Shown: positions 1-10,999, counted from the stretch's first letter. The stretch is DNA of 64,000 bases from Prorocentrum cordatum (GCA_963575745.1 CAUYUJ010015027.1:934393-998392); one strand, 5' to 3'. Notes: a model not told the origin generated them from the letters alone. Made by a program: numbers and translations.

Positions 1-62
1 GTTCTAGGCTAGTCGTTGGGGACCTCGCGATTGCACTGCGCGACTATGCTCTCCGCAGGCTT

Positions 63-698
63 TTGGGATTTTGCATTCGATACGCACCGTGTATCAGCAG
101 GAGTTTCCACTTCGCGAACGGCCAGGCCGCTCAGTCAAATTGGGTTGCTGAGTATCCCGCGGGCCTGGGGGGGAGAAGTGGAATTCTCAAGTTTTGCGTG
201 GTGCCGGGCTGGGCCCCGTTGCTGATCTCCGAGGGGCTGCTTGAGGCCCTCTCTGGGATCGTGGACACCTCCGAGGGGGCGCTCACTCTGAAGACCTTGG
301 GGGTTACCGTGGCCCTTCGAAGATCCCGGGATAACCCTGCGACCAAGCAGCGGCGCATGCCTCTGTGCGACTTCGGCGAGCGGGGGTTCCAGAAGCCCGC
401 GAGAGCCGAGACCACGACATCCGAAGTGGTGTGCGTCTCAGACGAGACGACTGCGCAGGAAAAGAAAGAGCTGGTGGCGGCTCTCCCACGTTCCACGCGC
501 CAGTCGAAGACTCGTAACAGCATCGATTCGGAGCCGAATGTTTCGGAGTTTTCAGGGGTGCCAAAGGCCCAGCCCGTTACCGAGACCGATTCCGAGCTCG
601 AGCTCGACCAGTTGGAGACCGCCGATGCCGAGTTCGAGGACACCGACGACCACCAGGACATCGATTCCGAGCCCGAGAGCACCGATTTCGGGGTCTAG
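63..698 (+). pseudogene. Copia-type aspartic protease, C-terminal part
   Basis: The first half reads as the back half of a retropepsin of the kind seen in algal copia elements: hydrophobic strands with the pattern G..G.L.F.VVPG..PLLIS..LL..L, then a short strand before ..CDFG. The catalytic Asp motif would be upstream of the first codon and is not visible. The second half (residues about 130-211) is acidic and low-complexity (many D/E/S/T), as in linkers between retroviral domains. It stops at 696-698 (TAG), but the same frame resumes at 966, so this is a segment of one broken polyprotein rather than a gene. Confidence 0.6.
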
Positions 699-965
699 GG
701 GCTCACCGATTGCGAGTGCGACGACGTCCCCGGGGACCTGGGGAACGACATCGGGAAACCCAGAGCCCCTCTGGAGAGGACCCGGGACGACTAAGGCATC
801 CTGGGGGGCGAGAGAGAAAATAATCTTAAGGCGCAGGAGCCCGAGCCAAACAGCGAGGATCCGAACGATACACAGCCAAATGGGCCCAAAGCTGCAAGCC
901 ACCAGCAAGCTTTCCATACCATATCGGCGCATGCCGACCACCCAGCCCCACCGGGCTGCAGATCT

Positions 966-1655
966 ATGGGCGCACCTCGCCCGCTGTGTGTTGCTGCTGC
1001 GCTGGCGCGCTGGGCGGGCGCAGGCGCTGCGCTGCGGCTTCCAGAGACCTCAATGCTTCCGAGAGGTCCGCGTCTTGGTGGACCCTTGCTGGAGAGTGGT
1101 TCGATGACCGCGAACAGTCACGAGAAGAAGCCGGCGCGTCGGTTGAAGTGGGTCGCCAACGCGATGCCCGCGGCGAAGGCGGAGCTGGTGGACCTCTGCG
1201 TCCTGTGGAAGCCCCCGCTGCCGGACATCCCGCAGAACATGAGGGTGATCGACCTGCAGGACGCCCTGCGGACCTGCGATGCCGAGCTCACGGCGGACAC
1301 GATCGACCCGACGGCGGTGGTCGGGAGCTGGGGAACCAGGAAGATCATGCTCGGCAACAAGCACCGCGGGAAGACCTACGAGGAGGTTCTCACGAACGAC
1401 ACCGAGCACTGCAGCTGGATCAGGACATCCGCAACGCACGTCAACGACGCGATGAAGCAGTTCATCCAGCACATCGAGATCCGAGAGGAGATGACGAGGA
1501 ATACTCGGGAGTCAGAGACGGACGAGAGGAGCAGACGGCCGAGAACCCGAGCAAGGAGGACGAGCCGTTCACCAGGCCGAGCGGACGAGAGGATGGCGGA
1601 CGCGGCGCGGAAGAGAGTCCCGTCGGAGGACTCGTGGGAAGACGGGGCGAACTGA
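966..1655 (+). pseudogene. Copia polyprotein segment with a GKxxGKTYEEVL-type fold
   Basis: Residues about 120-165 contain the pattern LGNKHRGKTYEEVLTND..HCSW, which resembles the small 'FGKYKGxTFxEVxxxDPxYxxW' domain found at the C-terminus of exonuclease X-like and DUF3820-type proteins. It lies between protease and methyltransferase-like regions, so it is probably an accessory part of the same polyprotein. The C-terminal 60 residues are Arg-rich and may already be out of frame. The first 45 residues are unlikely to be real protein. Function unknown. Confidence 0.45.
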
Positions 1656-1934
1656 AGCTGCACGAGAAGCAGGACAGGGCAGCACGCACCCGGACAGTGA
1701 GAGGTCAACGAGGCGAGCCCTGCTGGAAGCAGGTAAAGTGGCGTGTCACGAGGGACCGCTACACCGGGGAGGTGATCGACGACGCATCGAGCACGGCGAG
1801 GAGACGAGCGACCTGAAGTGGATCTACGAGTTCCCGGACGGCAAGGGGATCCGGGACATCGCGACGCAGCTCTGGTACGAGCCCGCAGAGCCGAAGACCG
1901 GGATATCAAGAATGGCGAGTGGAAGCGCATCATG

Positions 1935-2690
1935 GGGGACGTAGCCCACTACATCCCGGAGCAGATCCTGTTCACAAATGACGGCAAGGTGATCAGCAGG
2001 TTCGAGGAGTGCGACGCCGCCGACGACCTGGCGGAGATCTTCTCACCGCCCAGGGCTCTGGACTGCGAGAATCAGGCTAACATCTTCGGGGACCTGGCCC
2101 TGGACCTCGACGCATGTGGGCGCTCGCGGAGATCAAGAAGCGTAAGCCCAAGGTGGTGGGACTGTCGCCACCATGCACGATGTTCTGCGCCCTTCAGAGC
2201 CTCCACCAGGGCAAGCGCACTGAGGACTGGGAGAAGCAGTGCCGGGAGGCCCTGCTGTTTCTGAGGTTCGCGATCCGCATCGCCAAGATCCAGCTGGACG
2301 CGGGCTGCCACATCTACCTGGAACACCCCTGGACTGCGACTTCCCGGGGGCTTGCTGAGATGAGGAGGCTCATGAGGAACCCGCGGGTCAAGAGGATCAT
2401 CCTGGACCAATGCGCCTACGGCCAGAAGGGCCCGAGCGGGCAAGGACTGCGGAAGAAGCCGACGGCGATACTCACCACCATGGACCACGCCGAGGACCTG
2501 GAGAGGAGGTGCACGAAGGATCACGAGCACACGACGGCGTTCGGAAACCAGCGCGATGCCGACGGGAAGCTGCAGAAGATATGCGAGTGGTCGCAGGTAT
2601 ACCCGCCGGACTTGGCGAAGGCAATCCTCTGGGTGATCAGCAAGGACATCGGCTACCAGGTCGAGGAGATGAACACGGTGATGGCCCTCT
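1935..2690 (+). pseudogene. Cytosine-methyltransferase-like accessory domain of the copia element
   Basis: Two frames join here. The part before about 2110 reads EIFSPPRALD..., followed from 2114 by VVGLSPPCTMFCALQ, YLEHPW (about 2313), LDQC.YG and a KKPTAILTTM stretch. The Pro-Pro-Cys tripeptide (2168-2176) and the E-H-P-W motif fall where C5 cytosine methyltransferases have their catalytic PPC and ENV motifs, and the domain sits directly before the integrase. Cytosine methyltransferases captured by dinoflagellate copia elements are known from the literature. Whether this divergent form is catalytic cannot be told; the SAM-binding motif I is not clear here. Confidence 0.5.
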
Positions 2691-2709
2691 ACGACTCGTC
2701 GGCCACCAG

Positions 2710-3800
2710 TCCTGGACTGGAGGAGAGACGTGGGAAACGATCGCGAGGAGGATACACGCTAACCTGGGACATGCGGACCTGCGGAGGACCACTTTCGTTC
2801 TGAAGATGGCCAAGGCGAGGCCGGAGCTGCTGGACGCCATGAAGAAGGCGATCGAGAAGTGCGACGTCTGCGACGCCACGAAGCACCCGAAGTCGACGCC
2901 CCCAGCGAGGCTGCCGACGCCGGAGAGCTTCGAGTTCAACGAGGTGGTAGGTATGGACCTGCTGTTCGTGGACACCACTTGGGATAACCAGAACAAGCCC
3001 AAGAACGAGACGACCCCGTGCCTCAACAGCGTGGACTGGGGAACCGGCAAGCAGATGGTCATCAGGCTCCCGGACCGAGAGTCAGCAACCATTCGCCAGG
3101 CGTACCGCAAGTATTGGGTGAGGTCCCACGGCAGACCGAAGCGCATCATCAGCGACCAGAAGAAGGGCATCATCAGGGGGATCTTCGCAGACCGGGCGAG
3201 CGCTGAGGGCACCGAGCTGGACCCAGTCGGAGCGGAGAGCGAGTACCAGAATGGGAAGACGGAGACCGCTGGACAACTGTGGAAGCGGACCTACTACCGC
3301 ATAAGGCTGACCGAGACGATCTCGAGCGCCGAAGATCAGGAGGAGCTGTTTGACGCCGTCAACTGCGCGGTGAACGAGAGAGGAGCCGACCTACGGGTGT
3401 TTTGGACGAGGAGTTCGACTGCCGGAGGGCACGCACGATGACGATGAGGATGTGAGCCTGGAGACTGTGTCCCGTCACGCTGTCGGGGATCGGGCCCTCG
3501 CGAGGTCCATTGGTCTACGGCTGGCAGCACGAGAGGCCAACGCTCGGGAATCAGTTCTGGACAGGCTAGACGGGGCCAAGAACAGGAGGAGCACTCCGCT
3601 CCGAGGCGACTGGAAGCCGGGCGACAAGGTCTACTACTGGAGGCAACAGGGACCAAAGCGCGAGGCCTGGGAGCACTGGAGAGGACCAGCCACCGTCATC
3701 AGCACCAACATCCCCGGGAAGGCCTACCTGTCCTACCAGGGCGGAGTCATCCTGTGCAGCTGGAAGCAGCTGAGGGCGGCTACACCGGCGGAGGTTCAAG
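2710..3800 (+). pseudogene. Copia integrase (zinc domain, DDE core, C-terminal SH3-like part)
   Basis: An H-x(3)-H...C-x2-C zinc domain (HANLGH...CDVCD, about 2750-2880) is followed by the DDE core: Asp in GMDLLFVD, Asp in IISDQKKG and Glu in GAESEYQNGKTE. After a frame change near 3400-3440 the C-terminal module continues as GDKVYYWR...W.GPATVI, an SH3-like fold. All three acidic residues are present, but the frame change makes the copy non-functional. Confidence 0.75.
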
Positions 3801-4179
3801 CGAACCGCTACGTGACGGAGACCGGCGGGGTGCGCAGGCCTGTCGGAACCCAGGAGAAGCGGGCGGTGGAGGACATCTCGGACCAGCTAGACCCACCGGA
3901 GTCTGAAGGGCGCCCCAGGCCCGAGGGTGAACAACAGGAGAACGAGCGGAAGCAGGAGAGAGAGGCCCACATCCCAGATCCCGAGGTACTATCACCAGGA
4001 GATGGAGACGAAGCTGAGGAGCAGGCGGATGTCCCGACGATCGGTAAGTCGCCAGCGGAGGACGAAGTGCCTAAGAGACGGATCACCGGCAAGAGGAGCG
4101 CACAAGATGCCTACTCACCAGCACCAGTTCCTGAGAGGACCGACCCGGCAAAGAAATCAGTGGACGAGCCGCAGGAGAT

Positions 4180-4948
4180 GCCGATGACCGACGACACTGC
4201 GGAGGCGGCCTACCTTTCCATCAGGCAGGCGGCGAAGCGAAAGGAGGTGAAGCTCAAGGACCTGACCGACGAAGAGAAGGAGGAGTTCATGGTGGCAAAG
4301 GCGACCGAGTGGGGCAACATCAAGGCCGCGAACGCCATCCGCATCGCGCCACGGAGCGAGGCGGACGAGATCAGGAGGACCCAGGGCGACAGGATCATGC
4401 CGAGTCGGCACTGCTACACGTGGAAGCCGAAGGACGGACGCAGGGTGGCGAAGTGCCGCTGGGTCGGACGCGGGGACAAGGACCCAGATCTCGCCGAGCT
4501 GGAGACCTACTCGCCTATGATTTCGAAGGAGGCCTGGATGATGAGCATGCAGCTGAACGTGTCGCTGGGCTACGATATCGAGCTGGGAGACATCAGCTCG
4601 GCGTTCATGAACGGCTACAAGTACCAACGAAAGCAGGGACCACTCTACTGCGAACTACCGGAAGACGGGGTACCAGGAGCAGAGCCTGGGTCGCTGCTAG
4701 AGGTGCTGGTCTGTGTCTACGGCCTGGGGGACGCGCCGCTGCAGTGGTGCAAGAGTTTCACCACTGAGGCGCTGGCGGCTGGCTTCAAGATAAGCTCCTA
4801 CGACCCATGCCTGCTCTACTACTTGCACAAGGACGGCAAATGCCACGGGTCGCCGGCGCTGGCGGTGGGCGATACCTGCGGAGGAGGAGACGCATACTTC
4901 CAGGAGGCGATGGAGAAGATCAAGCGGAGGTTCCCCTTCGGGAAGTAG
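4180..4948 (+). pseudogene. Copia reverse transcriptase, catalytically dead
   Basis: RVT_2-type RT: CRWVGRGDKDPD...YSPMISKEA, then the first catalytic Asp in YDIELGDISSAFMNG, then VCVYGLGDAP. The YVDD-box position reads A-V-G-D-T-C-G-G-G-D. The first catalytic Asp codon expected at 4868-4870 is GGC (Gly), one transition from GAC. The frame then ends at TAG 4946-4948, where this family normally has a conserved Trp (TGG) after FPFGK. Both lesions are single-base and abolish polymerase activity. Confidence 0.8.
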
Positions 4949-5983
4949 CGGGAGGGCAAGGGCGACTTCCTTGGCAAGCAGCTGGAGCAACTACCCGATA
5001 AGTCGGTGAAGATCAACCAGAAGGGAATGGTGGAAGAGATCCAATTGATCAACGCCCCAGCTGGGCGACGCGCGATGGTCAACGAGCTGTGCACTGAGAA
5101 GGAGATCTCTGCGCTGAGGGCCGCGGCAGGCTCACTGAACTACGTCGGCCGGGAGACGCGCCCCGACCTGAGCGGGCCGGTCTTGCTGCTGCAGAGTACA
5201 TTTCCGAACCCGAAGGTGTCCGACCTGCTGGAGGGCAACAGGGTGGTGAGGATCGCGAAGGACTTCTCCAACACGACCCTCTGGATCAGGCCGATCGAGA
5301 TGGAGAACAGGGGCTTCTACGCGGCGGCGGACGCGGCATGGGCTAATGCGAAGGGCCAGGCGAGCCAGGCGGGCTGGATACTCATGGCAGGGGACCTGCA
5401 GATCTGCGACGGATTGCGGGGCAAGATATCTCCACTGGCATGGAGATCCCATCGACTCGTTCGGGAGGTGCCGAGCTCGCTGGCTGCTGAGACGCCGGGC
5501 GTGGACGAGGGCCTGGCGAACGGTATCTACCTGCGCAGCCTGTGCACGCAGCTGGCCTTTCCTGGACTGGATGCCAGGACGGCGCCCGAGGCGGGAAAGA
5601 CGTTCCCGCTCACCGTGGTGACGGACAGCAAGTGCCTGTACGACCACTTGCACAACATCTCCGCTGGCCCGAGCAAGGACCGTCGGACTGCACTGGGCAT
5701 CGCAATCCTGAAGGAGAGCATGCGAAAGAGCGGTGAAGGCATCCGCTGGGTGGACGGCAAGCGCCACCATATCACCGACCCGCTGACGAAGCGGAATGGA
5801 TGCGCGGACCTCCTGAGAGGCATCTTGTATAAGGGAGAGTTCGCGATAGTGGAGGAGGAGAAGGCGCTCAAGATCCGGGAGACGGAGAGAGCCTCTGGAG
5901 TGACCAGGAGGGGGGCCTTCGGAAGACTGGCGACCACGAGTCCGATGGGGCTCGAGTACTACGGGGAGCACATCATCTACTAA
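4949..5983 (+). pseudogene. Copia RT connection and RNase H domain
   Basis: The frame of the RT continues after the stop at 4948. RNase H residues are visible in order: Asp in AAADAAWAN (about 5325-5345), Glu in SSLAAET, Asp in VVTDSKCLYDHL and Asp in ITDPLTK. The spacing is normal for Ty1/copia RNase H. The reading frame ends with TAA at 5981-5983, probably the natural end of pol. Confidence 0.75.
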
Positions 5984-6362
5984 GACATGCACGCCACTAT
6001 CCAGCGCAGCGCACTCGCTTTAGTTCTAATTTTTAAAAAGGCATATGCGAGTTTTATACATCCATATCAACGCGCTACGCGCGACAGCTTGGTTTCAACC
6101 CTGTTCGAACCCCTTTTCGAAGCGGTGGAGGGGAGCTGGCTACAGGTGTCTTGGCTTCTAGAATTCTGGGGCGCGCGAGTTGCCCTAGGGATCTTTTAGA
6201 GGACTCCTGAGGAAGCCAGACACTCAGCCCCTTCCGCAACCGTGCTTGGTTCGAGCAGGGGCGTCGGCCCCTTTGGAGGCAGACACGCGCGTGCCTGAGC
6301 TGATACCGAAAACAAGTTCTGCGATAGCTGCCACTTCTGTTCCGCCGCTCCACCGTGTTTGG
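5984..6362. other. Untranslated tail of the copia element; no gene seen
   Basis: Short AT-richer tract after the RNase H stop. It may contain the 3' untranslated region and a 3' LTR, but there is no second copy in the window to compare with. Nothing else recognised. Confidence 0.3.
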
Positions 6363-6363
6363 T

Positions 6364-6398
6364 TATATCTATATATATATATATATATATACACACAT
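6364..6398. repeat. (TA)n microsatellite
   Basis: Alternating TA for about 28 bases running into ACACACATAG. It marks the left edge of the CCAAGANGGCC array; a similar (TA)n tract flanks the inverted array near 33.93 kb. Confidence 0.9.
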
Positions 6399-6409
6399 AG
6401 ATAGGAGTA

Positions 6410-8904
6410 GGCCGAGGGGGGGGGGTCCGGGCCGGTGCCGCACCCCCCCCATGGGGTTTTGGAGGTCCCAAGGCTCCCCGGACTGCCCGGGCCCGCTCCC
6501 AAACACGCCGCGACACGCCAAGAGGGCCATAAAGATTGCCAAGGCAGCCCCAAGAGGCCCCGGACACGCCGAAGATGGCCTCAGGACGGCCGACGACGCC
6601 GCCAAAACGCCCCAAGAGCGCCCCCAGAGGCCCCCCCAAAGGGCCCCGAAACATTGTTGCGCTCTCGCATGTTCCGCCTCCCCACGGTCCCGGACGGCGC
6701 CAGATGCCCTTCAGATCGCTCCAAGACGGCCGAAAAGACCCCCAAGAATGACCAGAGACGGCCCAGGAGGCCCCCCAGATAATTCAAGAGAGCCTCGAGA
6801 GCGCCCCAAGAGAGCCCCAAGAGCGACCCAGGAGGGCCCGAAGAGCACGACATTTCAAGGTCTCCAGCCAGAGAGGCTGCTAGGACGCCCCCGGAGGCCA
6901 TCAAGAGACTCCCAAGAAGCCCCGCGAGGCTCCCAAGAGGCCCCCAGGAAACCCCAATAAAGCCCCAAGCGGCCCCCAGGGAAGCCGCCTGCGGGCCCCC
7001 AAGACAAATCGCATTCCCCAGACAGTTTTCCGGGAACATGATTCCGTGGGCTTCCGCCCACCGCCCCAACCATGTTTGCGATAGGCTTGCCGACAAGGCC
7101 AAAAAGGGCCCCTCGGTAAGCCCCCCAGAGGCCCCCCTCTTTAAGAGAGCCGAACAAAGCATGCTCCCGGAAAGCTTCCCAGGAACATGATTCTCGGGTT
7201 GTCGCCCTCTCCCCAAACCATGCCCCCTAAACGGCTGCCAGGAAAAAACATGAGAGCCCCAAGCAGCGCTACCTGCCGCCGCGCTCGGAAACGCGCCAGG
7301 CCCCGAAGCCTCCAGAGGCGCCCAACGACACCCCAACAAATCATGTTCCCAGGAAGTCTTACGGCCAGTGCCGCCGACGTTGAAGAAGGACGGTCCAGGA
7401 CACCCAGAAATCTTCCAAACAGGCTTCCAAGAGGGCGCCGAGGCAGCCCAGGGCCGCCCCCAGACGGCCCAAGAAAGCCCCAACACAGACGAAAAGGGCC
7501 GCAAGAGGCCCCCAAGAGGCCCCGAAACGCAGACATATCGTTCGAACACGCCCAAGATGGCCTCCGGACGGCCCACAAGGCTTCTAACACGGCCCAAAGG
7601 GACGCAAAATCATTGATTGTCCCTAGGTTTTTGATGGATTTCAGACACCCAAGTGTCGCCCCAACAGGCCCCCACGAGGGCGCCGAGACGGCCCAGGGAC
7701 GCCCTGCCGCGGGGACGAGGCGGGGCCCGGGACGGGGCCCTCGCACCGGGGGGCCCGGGCCCTGGATTGCCAGAAATGGCGTTTCCAGACCACGAAAACG
7801 ACCAATGACCGCCCGAGATCACCCCAGAATTGGTCCCTGACTGTCCAAGAGGCCTCCAAGACGCCCCAAGAGGCCTCCAAGATGGCTCCCAAGGAGCCCC
7901 AGGAGGCACAACTAATTTGGTTTCCTTTGGTGGTTGATCGATTTTCGAGTTCTCGATTTTCGAGTTCTCCACGACGGCCCAAGGGGCTTCAAATTCCGCT
8001 CCAGGGCATCCCCAGAGGCCTCGAAGACGGTCACAAGACAGCCCAGGGGGGTCCCAAGACGGCGCCAGAGGCACCCAAGGCGGCCCGAGAGGGCCCCAAG
8101 ACGGCCCCAAGATGGAGCCAAGAGGGTTGACACGAACCGAAATTCCGAGTCTTCCACCCCGAGAGGCTCTCAGGAGGCCCCGAGAAGCCCCTAACAGGCT
8201 CCAAGAGGCCCCAAGAAGCCCCCCGAGGGGCCGAAGAGTACCCAAGAGATCTCCCACGAAGGCCCCAAGACGCAAAAATCAATGTCTTGCCATAGGTGTT
8301 TGATTGATGTTAGAGTTTTCAGCCCTTCGGCATCTTGACGCTCCAAGACGGCCCAAAAGGCCTCCAAGACCAATCCAAGATAGCCCAAGAGGCCTCCAAC
8401 AGGGCCCAAGACAGCCCGAGAGGGCACCAATACGGCCCAGCCCCAGAGGGGGGCCCAAGAGGGGTAAGACGAACCGAAATTCCGAGAGGCTCTCGGGAAG
8501 CCCCAGAAGCCCCCAAATGGGACACAAGAGGCCCTCAAGAAGCTCCCCAGAAGGCCGAAGAGGTTCCAAGAAGCCTCCCAAGCAGGCCCGAAGAGGCACA
8601 ACCCATTGTTTTCCCATCGGCTTTTGATGGATTTTAGAGTTCCCAGCCTTTTGGCATCCCGACGCTCCAAGACGGCCCAAGTGGCCCCCAAGACCGCTCC
8701 AAGATAGCCGAAGAGGCCTCCAAGAGGGCCCCAAGACGGCCCACGAGGGCCCCAAGACGGTGCCCGAGGCGCCCAAGACGGCCCGAGAGGGCCCCAAGAG
8801 GGCCCCAAGGGGAACGCGAGCCCAACAGCATAGCTTTCCGCCCTAAGAGGCCCACAGGAGGCCCCAAGAGTCCCCAAGTGGTCTGACGAGGCCCCCCAAA
8901 GCCC
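6410..8904. repeat. GC-rich dispersed repeat array (degenerate CCAAGANGGCC units)
   Basis: The tract is built from short degenerate words such as CCAAGACGGCC, CCAAGAGGCC and GGCCCCAAGA repeated every 10-30 bases. The long open frames on both strands are by-products of the repeat, with codon content of R/P/G/K only. Within it a unit of about 330 bp is repeated: TTGATGGATTT-type segments recur near 7630, 8295 and 8625, and CCGAAATTCCGAG recurs near 8140 and 8472. The same family recurs at 29.49-29.87 kb in this orientation and at 33.3-33.8, 37.47-37.64 and 38.05-38.55 kb in the opposite one. Confidence 0.85.
8900..8904. repeat. Target site duplication AGCCC, left copy
   Basis: The five bases directly before the left LTR are AGCCC, identical to the five directly after the right LTR (29484-29488). 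Confidence 0.9.
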
Positions 8905-9140
8905 ACTTTAAGGGTAGCTCTTTGGGAGATGTTATAGATAATCGGGAGTATAGCCTGCGCGTCGCTGCCTTTGGCTCAAGGCACGCGCGCCCTATTTGCC
9001 CGGATACCTGACTTGGTATTCGCTATGTGTTGGAAAGATCATTACATCGATCTTATCCTATCTTACCCATCCACACCCCATATCGTATTCCTTCGACATG
9101 GAATTGGATGCAATATGACCTACCAGAGTCATTTCAGACT
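8905..9140 (+). repeat. 5' LTR
   Basis: 236 bp beginning ACTTTAAGGG and ending CAGACT, matched by the copy at 29247-29483. The termini are not the usual TG...CA. The repeat ends are fixed independently by the flanking AGCCC duplication. It contains an 11-base exact match to the 3' end of the dinoflagellate spliced leader (TTTGGCTCAAG, 8970-8980). Confidence 0.92.
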
Positions 9141-9152
9141 TGGTAGCGGAGC
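9141..9152 (+). promoter_or_regulatory. Primer binding site, initiator Met tRNA-like
   Basis: TGGTAGCGGAGC starts at the first base after the 5' LTR. Copia elements of plants and fungi use TGGTATCAGAGC or TGGTAGC..., complementary to the 3' end of initiator tRNA-Met. This site would pair with a tRNA ending GCTCCGCTACCA. The tRNA identity is inferred. Confidence 0.7.
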
Positions 9153-9356
9153 TGGCCGCACTCTCGTGTGGTCAGCTCTTGCTCTTCTTATCCTCACGCT
9201 ACCCGGCACGATCCTCGTGACCAATTTCTACCCTGCGCCACCACTCCACCGACATTTACGAGGATCAATTCAAGAGCAAGAAGCAACACGAGAGGTACGA
9301 CGTCTAGACAACAACATTGGTACCATATACGCTTCATCACTACGCTACCACCAACC

Positions 9357-9371
9357 GCTCGGCAACGAGCC
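9357..9371 (+). repeat. GNRA mini-hairpin, first copy (GCAA loop)
   Basis: GCTCG-GCAA-CGAGC plus C inside gag, read as LGNEP. The same stem recurs at 19840 and 28926. Confidence 0.9.
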
Positions 9372-10321
9372 AAAAGCGCAGTACTTGAAGCGTAGGCGGG
9401 GAGACCCGCAAGATAAAGCGCCTCGTAGACTTGACAAGGCGCTACAAGCCCTGCCCCAGCGCGGCAACGCGCCCGATAACCACCCATACCTCCACAGCCT
9501 AGGGTTGGTGACCTTCGCCATTATATGGTTTGCGCTGGGAGCGGCAACCGGACACATGCGCCGAGGAGATCATAGCACCGATGGGCAAACACATGGCCCA
9601 TACTGGGGCCCCCAAGGCAACGTACCCTTTCGCGAGTACGTCTACGAGGTCAACGCGTGGCTTAACGTCACGAGTGGACGCGTGACGCCACAAGCCCAAG
9701 CAGCCGCCATACAACGCGGCCTGGGCGGCCTCGCCAGGACACTCGCCATGAGGGTACCACCTGACATCATACCCTATGGTGCGGACATCGGCGGTGTCCA
9801 CACCGACCCAGTAACATACATTATGTTCCTCTTAAGCATGAAGTTCGAACGCCTGGAAGATGAGCGCCAGCTCACCTCAAGCACTCAGCTCATCGACTTG
9901 CATGTGCCTCACGGAGAACGAATCGGCGTAACCCTTATTCGGTTCGAAATGGCCCGTACTGAGGCACAATCGGTGGGCTTTGACCTTCCCAACTTCCAGC
10001 TGCTTACGATTATACTATTCCGCGCCCTAGGCGTTGGCAACCAGCGAGCCATGCAACTCTTACAACCACTCAACCACCAAATGCCCCGAACACAACAACA
10101 GCATGAAGAACTGTGTGAGAGGATGCGCTCGGTAGGCCATTTGTCAGGACGGTCTCCTGGCAACATAGGATCAGTGCTTGGAAGGGGAAGGGGAACTGGC
10201 AGTGGAAATTTCTATACTACCTGAACCTCTGCAGCTCAGCCTGGCAACGGGCCCACAAACATATTGGCCGACGATCCTGGCGAATCTACTGCCCTACTAG
10301 CAGGGGGTCGGTCACAACCAA

Positions 10322-10336
10322 GCTGGGCAACCAGCC
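10322..10336 (+). repeat. GNRA mini-hairpin in an alternative reading frame
   Basis: GCTGG-GCAA-CCAGC plus C. Here the host frame reads SWATSP, whereas the same stem at 11116 is read as LGNQP. The conserved unit is therefore the nucleotide hairpin and not a peptide. Confidence 0.9.
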
Positions 10337-10999
10337 CTCCTCCTAGAGAACCTCAGCCTCACCGCTCTCTATGGGGAGAAGCGAACCCCCTAAACGACGG
10401 CGTAGCCACCTACCTAGGTAACGACGATTTTGACTCAGGCACCGACACCGACACGACATCGTCAGATGATATCGAACCACTAGGCTCGTCAGATATCATG
10501 CAAATGGAAGGTGATAATCAGCGTGCCGAGCATCTATTTTGGCTACTACAACAAGCAAAGCGTAGGTGGAGGAGGTTTACACGAAAACCAGTGCGTCGTG
10601 TTAGGAGGAGGATACGGAGGAGCTTCAAAGGCAAAGGCAAAGGCAAACGGAGTCGCCGAAGGTTGAACGGACGAGGCAGCACGGCTTTCCTCCAGAGGCT
10701 TTCAGATGATCAGTACGATGAGATATTATTCGGGGGAAAAGGTCGTGGAAAAGGCTGTAGGGAAACCTCAGGCAAAGGCAAAGGTAGGCGGGGAAAACCG
10801 CGAGGTAGAGACGGCCAGATCTTGAAGTGCCATGAATGTGATAGCATCGATAACCTCGTGAAGGATTGTCCAGTGAAAGGGAATGGAAAGGGTAGATCGT
10901 CCGAAGTCCATTTAGGCTCAAGTGAACCTGCTATTGAGTATCTGAGCCTCCAAGACTTCGAGGCTGCGGAACAGATATTTTTTCGCTTGGGTCAGTAAC

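Larger units (their letters stand above)
1..5983 (+). mobile_element. Decayed Ty1/copia-type retrotransposon, 5' end outside the window
   Basis: The order protease - methyltransferase-like domain - integrase - reverse transcriptase - RNase H is that of a Ty1/copia pol polyprotein (integrase before RT). The reading frame is broken at several places: a stop at 696-698, frame changes near 1.7, 2.7 and 3.4 kb, and a stop at 4946-4948. The copy cannot make the polyprotein. The Gag and 5' LTR lie before the window. I could not identify a 3' LTR in the 370 bases after the RNase H stop. Confidence 0.85.
9115..10998 (+). pseudogene. Gag polyprotein with zinc knuckle, interrupted by one TGA
   Basis: One reading frame runs from the LTR (ATG at 9025 or 9115) to TAA at 10996-10998, interrupted only by TGA at 10222-10224. 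The first part carries two hydrophobic stretches and the capsid-like body (YWGPQGNVPFREYVYEVNAW..., to about 10150). The second part is acidic, then very basic (KGKGKGKRSRRR, RGKPRGR) and ends in a zinc-knuckle-like motif KCHECDSIDNLVKDCP. The CCHC histidine position is Asn (AAC; CAC would be His), so metal binding is doubtful in this copy. The TGA may be a decayed CGA codon. The protein would coat the element RNA in a virus-like particle. Confidence 0.7.

Noticed and set aside
1326-1366. Hairpin-like words CTGG-GGAA-CCAG and GCTCG-GCAA-CAAGC in the first copia element
   Set aside because: Neither fits the full consensus (one lacks the outer GC pair, one has a mismatch) and they are isolated; treated as chance.
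6581-8906. Overlapping ORFs of 200-340 codons in the GC-rich array
   Set aside because: Composition is Arg/Pro/Gly/Lys only, frames are open on both strands, and the sequence is built from degenerate CCAAGANGGCC words.
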